From Tulasnella sp. 424 (Eukaryota > Basidiomycota > Agaricomycetes > Cantharellales > Tulasnellaceae): 64,000 nt of DNA. Each line of letters opens with the position of its first letter. Position 1 is the first letter of the stretch. The stretch spans positions 62,001 to 126,000 of the forward strand of contig WSUB01000010.1 in the NCBI GenBank assembly GCA_019633425.1, given 5' to 3'. Below are positions 56,781-64,000 of this stretch, one piece after another. Under the pieces are notes generated by a model. The model saw only the letters and a program-made list of their open reading frames with translations, was not told the DNA's origin and searched no databases. The position numbers and the translations under genes were made by a program.

Positions 56781-59700
56781 TTAGAAGATGCCGAAAAGCC
56801 CTTGCTGGCGTCGTGGTGCAGGCTGAGACTCCTTCCGCAAATTGACGAGGCCTTGCAGTTGCTTCATAACATCTTCTAGTTTATCCTTCCGTTCTTGTAG
56901 ATCGAGGTGGCGACGGACGCTAGGGTTTTCTCGAGCAAAGCGAGTAATCTCGGCGCGGTCAAGATCGTACATAAGCCTCGAGTCGATTTCTCTTGGGAAC
57001 TACGTTGAGAGAACGATCAGGACGACGTCGTTGGAACAGTTTGAGAAACAGGAGCGTACCTGGTAGAAGAATTGATCAAGGAGTTCTATATTGATGAACA
57101 TGGCTGACGTATAGGCGAGCTTCTCCGCCACAACGTTGAGGAACACCTCAGGACAGAATGCATCGTTTTCAGGCCCGACACGGCATCGTTTCGACCTCAG
57201 AGCTGCGAGGCGAAGCTTGAGTATAGCCAATCGGTCGATGTAAGCAACTGCCCGACGAGCTACGCAAGTATGGAGTCAGTAACAGTGATGCAGGGATCGG
57301 GAGCAGGACTTTACCATCGACGACATGCGCAGGGTTGTACCGATAGTTATCCATGATGGATGGAGTTGCAGCTTCCGGTTGAGCCTCACCCTCCTGGACA
57401 ACCTCTTTGGGAGCAGTACTAAGCGCCAGTCTTATGGCTGCTTTGCTCCTTTCTTCTTCCTCTAATTTAGTCACGTAGTTCAGAAGAGAACTTAACTTCC
57501 GGTTTCCTCCAACCCTCTTCTTGATAGCGGCTAATTGGTCCTGGCATGACGCCAACTCCTTCTCGTAGAGTCCAACCGCCCTTTCCCGTCCTGCCTCCCA
57601 ATCACGATCGTCCATCTCAACTTCGCTCTTCAACTTGTAAGGCTTAATGCAGTTTTCTACTTGGTCGGATGTGACGCCGAGTCGCTCGCGAAGAATTGCA
57701 TGCGAGAATTGAACGATGCGGTCTGCGGCTTCTGGGTGGAAACTATATGGCTCTCCCGAAGCGATGGAATCGATCAGATTCCGCAGGCCGTCGGCAACAA
57801 GGTTCGTGCTGTCTCTTCCGACGCCGGACTTGGTAAGGAGCGACGAAGCGGCCTCAAGCTTGTACTGCCAGTACGGCTCCAAATCCTCCGCCCGGACTTT
57901 AGCATCACCCGCAAGGGAGGACAACTCAGTTGTCCGCTTGTCTCCCCAGTACAGTTGTTCCAGGACGTCCATAACCTTTTCGTCCAGCATAGCCTTGAGC
58001 TTCGCACGGATTTGAGGCTTCTTAAATGCTGCAGTGTGGTCCTTGAACCGTGCCTTCAGTGCGTCGACAGTTTCTGCAACATACGACTCTGCGGTAATCC
58101 GTCTGTCGTTGTACTGGACCTTGAACTGGTACGACGCCTCCTCCAATTCTAGCTGCACAGCGTTCGTGATGCCGTGGAGAGCCGAGGACATTCTGGCTTC
58201 CAGGACTTCCATTAGCCGGCGTCGGAGAGTACTTGTGCCGACCATGACCGACTTCGAGCCGAATTGGTCCTTGTGAGAGTTGAAGTAACTGTCCTCCTTT
58301 CGCGCTACAGCAGTCGATAAGTTCTCCTCGTCACGTCGGCCGGCTTTCTTCGCTTCTCCAACTGTATGCTTGGCTACGACACCAACGTAACCAAGGTGCA
58401 GTGGGTATCGGTTACCCTCCAGAATCGCGGCTCCAGTCTCTGGTGGGACGAGGTCCATCTTCGTAACAACCCCGATTGTCCGCAGGCCGAGAGGGTCCAC
58501 CCTCTTGCTAGCTCGTAGTGCAGGACTATTGGCTAAATCAACGTCGGCCGCACAGACTGCGAGGATGACGTTGGGTTCCCGGATGTAACGGTCGCAGAGG
58601 GCCGCAATCTTCTCCTTTAGTTGTTCAGGCTGGTCCATCGAGGCGATCTGGATGTAGCCCGGAAGGTCGATGAGGGTGAGGTCGGGAACGTGAGGACTGT
58701 AGATTCGGAGGTCGATTGGCTCGTCAGAGACACATTCCGACTCGGGAACCGCCTTGTTGAGGTCCGTCAAGGTTTTCTGGATCTGCTTGAAGTCGGTCAT
58801 TTTCCCGAGACCAAGGGCCGGGAATACACCGTATTCTGCAGCTGCCTCGGGTGTATGTATGAGAGTAAGCTCGATCGGGCGTCTTGTCACCATGTTGTTG
58901 CCCCTGCTCACAATTCATTAAACTCCATTCAGGCAGACATAGATGGCATTTCCACTTACTTTGGAAGGAACTCATGACCAACAATGGCTTCCAGGACAGA
59001 GCTCTTCCCGGAACTTTGACTTCCAATGACAACAATGCTCGGCAGCGTCAGGCTTTCGCTTTGCCCGATGCTCAGCAGTATGCTCCGAATTCCTATGAGC
59101 TTCTTCGTTAGGTTCATGAGTTCCGATGGTCTTTCGGGGTGATTTGGGTCGGTCTTGCTCTCATCCCCTTTGCTATCCATGGGCGATGACGTTGTGGCCG
59201 CGATTAAAGCGGCAAGAGCTCCGGGTCCCCCATTCCCTCCATCAGGCTGACCGTTCTCCTGGCCGTCTTCCTCCTGGCGCTCTTTTCCAGATGATTCTCC
59301 ATCCTTGAAGGTGAAGGAATTCAGGAGATTGGAGAGAAATTCAGGTGTTTCAAACGTTGGTAGTTCCACAGCAGCAACTCGCGCTCTGACAGAGGAGAGT
59401 TGCTCGCTTGCAGAATCGAGGAGGTCCGCAGCGCCATCTTGAACGTCACTGATCCATGCTGTAGACTTGGTTCGAAGCTCTGTGGCACAGTAATACCTCC
59501 ATTAACTCGCGAAAGGCATGGTGTCGGGAGGTGCCTACCTTCAAACTTGTAGTTGGCATATCCAAATGCTCCGGCCCCTACCGTTGCACCGGCTACGGGC
59601 ACTCTGAACGCCCTCGCCACGAATCTTGGCAAGGCAAAGTAGGAAATTGCTCGGACGTGGACATGCCGAAGCGACTTGATAACCGGTATCGGTACTCGCT

Positions 59701-59815
59701 TTCTAACCGCCATCGGCGAAGATGTGATTAAAGTTCTGGCATGCCTGCCTCGAGCTGAGATTGACGGTGAAGGTCTTCGTGCAGTAGCTGCCTTGCGCCT
59801 TAAGATTGCAAGCAT
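56781..59815 (-). CDS. MGM1: Mgm1/OPA1 mitochondrial dynamin-like GTPase
   Basis: Fuses inner mitochondrial membranes and shapes cristae. The start at 59815 ([20 protein letters not shown]) gives a long Arg-rich matrix-targeting leader, then a membrane-anchor segment ([18 protein letters not shown]) and the linker [20 protein letters not shown]. The GTPase domain has G1 [11 protein letters not shown]2/switch [11 protein letters not shown]3 DLPGY and G4 TKMD ([11 protein letters not shown]). Middle and GED-like helices occupy the long exon (57250-58900). The last exon ends [20 protein letters not shown] at 56781. Only four or five introns, fewer than its neighbours. The start at 59815 is preferred over an upstream in-frame ATG at 59839 (MDADHHPH) because that would put acidic residues before the presequence. 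A rhomboid site was not defined. Length ~900 residues, as expected. Confidence 0.95.
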
Positions 59816-59897
59816 ATGCGGGTGGTGGTCTGCATCCAAATATTACTGAGGTAGTTCGTTCCCGCGGTTTCGCTCCTCCCATTGCCGAGTGACGCGC
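59816..59897. promoter_or_regulatory. 82-bp bidirectional spacer, MGM1 and SET-domain gene
   Basis: The shortest divergent spacer in the window. Transcripts must start within 82 bp or overlap at their 5' ends, and the two genes probably share core elements. Confidence 0.55.
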
Positions 59898-60539
59898 ATG
59901 CCTTCCCCGCCGCACGACGCCCCTCCACCGGCAAACTGGCCCGCAGACATTGTTTATCTCGCCAAGCAACGATATGACCCTAAACTGTCACCGGACTCCC
60001 GGAGAAGGATTCAGTCTTCCGTTTCTGTGAATCCGCTTCAGAAAAGCCGGCTAGTGAAGATTCAAGTCATTACCGACCCCAGACACCCTGCAAAAGGTCA
60101 ACGCGGTCTCTTTGCCAGTCAAAAGATACCTCCTTCTACACATATACTGGATTATCTCGGAGAAGTTCACGCGGATGACCGCCCCAAGTCGGATTACGAT
60201 CTCTCCTTGCTTCAATTCTCCACCTCACAGTCGGGGAATGGCGCGGAAACATATACCAATATCGGTGTGGATGCAATGAGAATGGGGAACGAAGCGAGAT
60301 TCGTCAACGATTATCGTGGAACGGGGGTTGCAAAGCCAAATGTGGAGTTCAAGGAGAGGGAGGTGGATGGAGAACTAAGGATGAGCGTTTGGAGTTGCGC
60401 CCATGGCCTTCGGAAAGGAGATGAGCTTCTGGTATCGTATGGGAAATCGTGGTGGAAGGCCCGAAGTCAGCCTGAGGAGTCTCCGGACGATGAAGTACCC
60501 GCTGGCGGCTTCAAGCTTCGTTCAGATGATTCACAATGA
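59898..60539 (+). CDS. SET-domain protein, intronless
   Basis: A single-exon gene starting at 59898 (MPSPPHDAPPPANWP). The SET fold is visible: ITDPRHPAKGQRGLFASQKI (the N-terminal strand with GxGLFA), ILDYLGEVH, the pseudoknot motif GNEARFVNDYRG (NHS-type position occupied by VND), and the C-terminal motif GDELLVSYGKSWW. No pre-SET or post-SET cysteine clusters, and at 213 residues it is short, so it is not a classic histone methyltransferase. Small SET proteins may methylate non-histone targets. Catalytic Tyr candidates are DY and SYGK. Very compact and likely co-regulated with MGM1. It converges on the glutamate-cysteine ligase modifier gene, 108 bp apart. Confidence 0.85.
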   Translation: MPSPPHDAPPPANWPADIVYLAKQRYDPKLSPDSRRRIQSSVSVNPLQKSRLVKIQVITDPRHPAKGQRGLFASQKIPPSTHILDYLGEVHADDRPKSDYDLSLLQFSTSQSGNGAETYTNIGVDAMRMGNEARFVNDYRGTGVAKPNVEFKEREVDGELRMSVWSCAHGLRKGDELLVSYGKSWWKARSQPEESPDDEVPAGGFKLRSDDSQ

Positions 60540-60647
60540 AATTCTATTCACTTGGATTCTGAATTCAACCCCTGAAACTCAACGAAAGGATGAAGCTAGA
60601 TAGCCAGTCAGCCAAAGGTGGTGGCAGTATAGTGGGCCGAATAAAAC

Positions 60648-61799
60648 CTACCCTTTGTCTGCAACAAGTCCTCTGTCCTTTAGTATTATAGTGTACTGAA
60701 TTCAATGATCAGACTTCGCGCTCTCTCGTCATGAGTGAAAGGGAAATCATACTACCTTCAGAACCCACAGTAAGTCGATCGCTGGCTCCCCTTTAGCTCG
60801 CAGCTCAGCGAATGAGGCTGGAAGGGGTAGACGATCTGCAAACTCCTTTAATAGACCTTCAACTCCTTCGTATGGTACTTCAGAGCCCATGTTCTGTCAG
60901 TTAATACGAAGAGTTATTTAATCAACTCAACCGACCTCGATTGTCCGCGTGACTTTGTAACTCTATATCTTCCTCCTTGGCCAAAGCTGCTAGCGGTTCG
61001 GGCAAATCGCGTTCGAAGTTCAGTTGGTCCAATTTAGGTCGCCGAAGCGGACCATCCTTCGGTATACTGTTTAGAAGTTTCTTGAGGTGAAGGGGCGAAA
61101 AGTCGGACACCCCTATAGTTTTAAGCGATGGCTTCTCCGACATGTGCTAGGTCAACAAGACGTCGTTTAGTCTTGTGCCACCGAGCAAAGCAAAAAAAAA
61201 AGTTATCTCACCTCCCAGACACCGGACTTTAACAAGAAATCAACTTCTTCCTCTCCCTTAGCACAAACCTCGTCACCCCCAGCCCATCGGATGCCATCAA
61301 ACCCAACCAAAAATCTATCTATCTCCTTGAATCCTGTGGCTTGCTCCACGTATTTCAGCGCTTCGTCGACATGAGCCTTCCTGTCGACAGAGTCGTGGCG
61401 CCCATAAAACCGAAGCTTGATGCTGATCTCCGGGGTGTCCTTCGGCCGTAACTGGTAGCTGAGTTCGGACGGCCGAGGGATCACCAGAGTTCGATCTTGC
61501 TCATCTGAAGACGCTGGCGATGTTTGCAACTCCTTAAGCTCGATCCCCTTCGCTAGATTACTCGGAGTATTGAGGACCGCCCACGAACAAGCATCTCCGC
61601 ATCCGTTCGTGCAAGGATCAAGGGCCCGATGCAAAGCCAGATGAACTGAGTGTAGTACTTCATTTGGGTTGGCCTGACGGAGAGCGGGATTCCATGAAAT
61701 TGGGTTTCGCGTAGTGTTTTGGGTGAAAATAAGAGCTTTGTTAGGAGGCCGGAGTTGATCCTCCGAGTTGGTAGACGAATCTTCATAGGTTGAGCACAT
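60648..61799 (-). CDS. Glutamate-cysteine ligase modifier subunit (GCLM-like)
   Basis: The aldo-keto-reductase-like partner that stimulates the catalytic subunit in glutathione synthesis. It starts at 61799 (MCSTYEDSSTNSEDQLRPP); long first exon with LAKGIELKELQ, ISIKLRFYGRH, ALKYVEQATGFKEIDRFLVG. After an intron, SLKTIGVSDFSPLHLKKLL and PKLDQLNFERDLPEPLAALA (matching the family's 'VVSIGTSDLDKTQLEQL' and 'NQVNL' blocks), IELQSHADNR, then FADRLPLPASFAELRAK, LLWVLKYT and IILKDRGLVADKG before the stop at 60648. The last blocks match the family end WVLRYSVIVKCRG closely. Few basidiomycete studies name this subunit. No catalytic function of its own is expected. Confidence 0.85.
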
Positions 61800-62526
61800 T
61801 GCCTTGACTCTCGTTTCGGTTCTGAAGGTGTCAGATGGCGTGGCGATAGCGTGAGAGGTAGACGAAAGAAGGTGCGTGATGGTGGAGGTGGATTACGCGA
61901 TTCCAGCAGGTGTACCCAGTCAGCGAACTAAAAACATCCTGAATCGAACTGAAAGCATTATATGGGGCTGCCAAGCCAGTGTCACGTGGGACTGAAAGCG
62001 TCTCTCCAGCTCTTTGAGTAAATGTGTAGCGGCATGCGGGGAGACAAAAACCGGGAAACGCAGCAAGGTCTAGTCAAGCCGCTTCCAAATCGGTCTCGCG
62101 GCATACATGCGGCCGTTAAGGAAGGTTTCAATGGCATAAATTATACAGCATCTACGATACAGGATGCAGTGAGTGGCGAACATGTAGGTCTGCAGCCTTC
62201 CGAGACGAATGCCTCCGCCGAAGTGACAAGCTATCATGGGCGCCCAGTCGAAAAACCTAGCGCCTACGGCTTGCAATCTAGCAACGTCAATCAGCACTAA
62301 TTTCTGAAAGACCACAGACCGCTCGAGTAAAGGACTAGACGCCGTAACGCCAGCCATCGACTCGAGGCACGTTTACTTTAGAAGACGGGAACGCGGACGA
62401 GGACACTGACGACACTCCGGGCCCGAACTTTGGTGTCCTATTCACGCAAAACATAGCTGATGATTAGCCTGCTGTTACAGATGGCCCAGTCCAAACGACT
62501 GTCGAGGACTCACTTCGATTGTTCAT
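61800..62526. promoter_or_regulatory. Divergent intergenic region, GCLM-like gene and PEX11-like gene
   Basis: 727 bp between start codons; only short frames without similarity. Presumably two promoters. Confidence 0.4.
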
Positions 62527-63843
62527 ATGGAAGAAATTTCACCTTGGCCCACCTCGCTTAGGTCATCCCCTGCATATCCAAACACGAACAAGCCAGCCCT
62601 GACCGGCTACCCGCCTTTCCCGTATTCTTCCACAGGACTATCAGCTGCCCTCTTCTCAAAAATGGACTCATCGGCACCATTGGGCTTCATTCCTGCTACT
62701 GAGGACATCGTATTGGGTGGTGTTGGGAAGATGATTCCCAAATCTCCAACTCTGGAACGTCTCGCAACGTTCCTTGGCTCCTATTCTGGGACCGAGTGAG
62801 TACTGGTCATGGGAATGTCTCAATCACTGCTCTCACCTAAAATGCTCTTCCGTCCAGTAAAATGTTCATGGTAAGCGTCTCTAGAAGGATGTGGGACGAC
62901 TCCTTCTGATGACGCCACGATGTTGCGTCATAACTCCAGGTCCTCGAAACGACCTTAAAGATTCTGGTCCCCTTGCTAAACTGGAGGGCTCAACGGCGAC
63001 ACTCGGCTGGTCTGAGGAAAACTCCGAATAGCCCAATAGCAGAAAGATTCACAAGAATGGCTGGTCTGATCAGTGATTCGCGGATGCTGTGGAGGTTCTT
63101 CGGTACGGCTTTCCTTCAGTTAAACTGGATAGATCTAACTTCAGGGTACCAACTCACCCTTCTACATAGGCCTGGTGCCAATCCTTAAATGGCTTTCTGC
63201 TATGGAACGAACGCCTCCCTCGAACCGTCGACTTCTAACCATCGAGCGTTTGCAAGCACTTGCCATGCTCGCTTACTACCCTCTCGAACACCTCTACTAC
63301 TTCGGATCGCACAAGATATACAGATATCCAGTCAAAAAGTTATCCACTCTCGCCGTCTGGTCATGCCGCGCTTGGGCGGTCTACGTCTTTCTCCACCTCC
63401 TTCACCTTCGCGAGGATTTCAAGCTTCTCGACGAACGGGAAACCGAATTGGCCGGGAATGCGCTCGCCGAGAAAAAGGTTGAGACAGGGGACCTGGTGCC
63501 CGCTGATTATGCAGCAACAAAGGCGGAATACAAGGCTCTTCAGAAGAAACGCAGAGCGTTGAAGCTCGATCTATTCGTAAATTTGATCAACTTACCCCAA
63601 TGCTTGCACGGGTGCGGCGCGATTTCAACTTATACTGAGTGGGTTACTTACCAGACGCCTTAAATCTGCATTGCTCTAGGTCGCTGGAGAAGGGCTATTT
63701 CCGAAACGAGGTAAGCCAACACGATTGTATACATCTTCGCAAACCCCTGTCTGATGTGCGATCTGGTTATATAGCACGTGGTGGACTTGCTTGGATGGCT
63801 GGCCGGAGTCGCTGGCTTCACGTCGGGCTGGGAGGCGACGTAG
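62527..63843 (+). CDS. PEX11-family peroxisome membrane peroxin
   Basis: PEX11 proteins elongate and divide peroxisomes. The start at 62527 (MEEISPWPTSLRSSP) gives a Pro/Ser-rich leader; an inner ATG at 62662 (MDSSAPLGFIP) is an alternative. The core starts at TLERLATFLGSYSGTD, crosses two introns around a micro-exon (KMFM, about 62859-62871), then VLETTLKILVPLLNWRAQRR and RMAGLISDSRMLWRFFG. After another intron come LVPILKWLSAMERTPPSNRR, LQALAMLAYYPLEHLYYFG, LDLFVNLINLPQCLHG and the C-terminal membrane segment ending HVVDLLGWLAGVAGFTSGW before the stop at 63841-63843. The pattern (TLERLxxFLxxYSGxDK ... RxxRLFG ... YYPxEHxYY) is the PEX11 signature, PEX11C-like in length. Confidence 0.9.
62859..62871 (+). 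other. 13-nt micro-exon in the PEX11-like gene
   Basis: The sequence between acceptor CGTCCAG and donor GTAAGC is taaaatgttcatg. Joining it between ...YSGT (donor after GGGACCGA) and VLETTL gives the family motif YSGTDKMFMVLE in frame. Confidence 0.7.
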
Positions 63844-64000
63844 CAGTATTAGTACAGTATCTCGTTGTAGCGGCTACCCCAGGAATATGCCAATATCGCT
63901 GGTCTGGGTGTGGTGCTTGGGGCGTGATTAAGCTAGGGTGCAGTTATGATAACACTACATACAGGAGCTTAACCGATTCTCCGTGATGGAAAAAGACTTA

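Noticed and set aside
1..64000. Transposons, LTRs, inverted repeats, CRISPR arrays, telomeric repeats
   Set aside because: Reading both strands by eye I found no transposase or reverse-transcriptase motifs and no periodic direct repeats. Short dispersed repeats would need a self-alignment to exclude.

Overview
The window is nuclear DNA of a filamentous basidiomycete, most likely an Agaricomycete. Genes are split by many short introns (mostly 50-70 nt) and packed at about one per 2.4 kb. Several families fit this group: a CYP63-like P450, a BAH-PHD chromatin reader, a homocitrate synthase of the alpha-aminoadipate lysine pathway and a hybrid histidine kinase. I see no transposon, rRNA, tRNA or CRISPR array. 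All exon joins were made by eye from reading frame, splice signals and family motifs, so gene ends are firmer than internal joints.

Layout, left to right (26 genes). 0-8 kb: 3' end of an unrecognised acidic protein (+), Doa1/PLAA ubiquitin adaptor (-), cytochrome P450 (-). 8-24 kb: Rco1-type double-PHD subunit of Rpd3S (+), Ptc7-type mitochondrial PP2C (+), dipeptidyl peptidase III (-), BAH-PHD reader (-), small GPI-anchored Ser/Thr-rich protein (+), RNA polymerase subunit RPB5 (-), WD40 protein Swd2/WDR82 (+), zf-HIT protein Vps71/ZNHIT1 (-). 23.7-46.6 kb: cytosolic methionyl-tRNA synthetase (+), an orphan receptor-like seven-TM protein (+), Ssk2-type MAP3K (-), beta-carbonic anhydrase (+), homocitrate synthase (+), GAF hybrid histidine kinase (-). 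47-64 kb: RAD18 (-), UshA-like 5'-nucleotidase (+), Saf4/CCDC130 splicing factor (-), a B-box zinc-finger protein (+), SCP2 sterol-carrier protein ending in a peroxisomal signal (+), Mgm1/OPA1 (-), SET-domain protein (+), glutamate-cysteine ligase modifier subunit (-), PEX11-family peroxin (+).

Most genes are housekeeping and sit as divergent pairs with 80-250 bp between start codons, or convergent pairs with 60-230 bp between stops. Functional themes recur: chromatin and transcription (Rco1, BAH-PHD, RPB5, Swd2, Vps71, SET); stress signalling (hybrid histidine kinase and Ssk2 MAP3K, which act in one phosphorelay-to-MAPK route in fungi, only 4.7 kb apart, next to an orphan 7-TM protein); mitochondria (Ptc7, Mgm1); peroxisomes (SCP2, PEX11). 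The least explained objects are the 7-TM protein with a cleavable-looking glycosylated ectodomain, the BAH-PHD protein whose PHD finger is split by a roughly 135-residue loop, and the unidentified protein at the left edge. I found no operon-like or defence-like new system.
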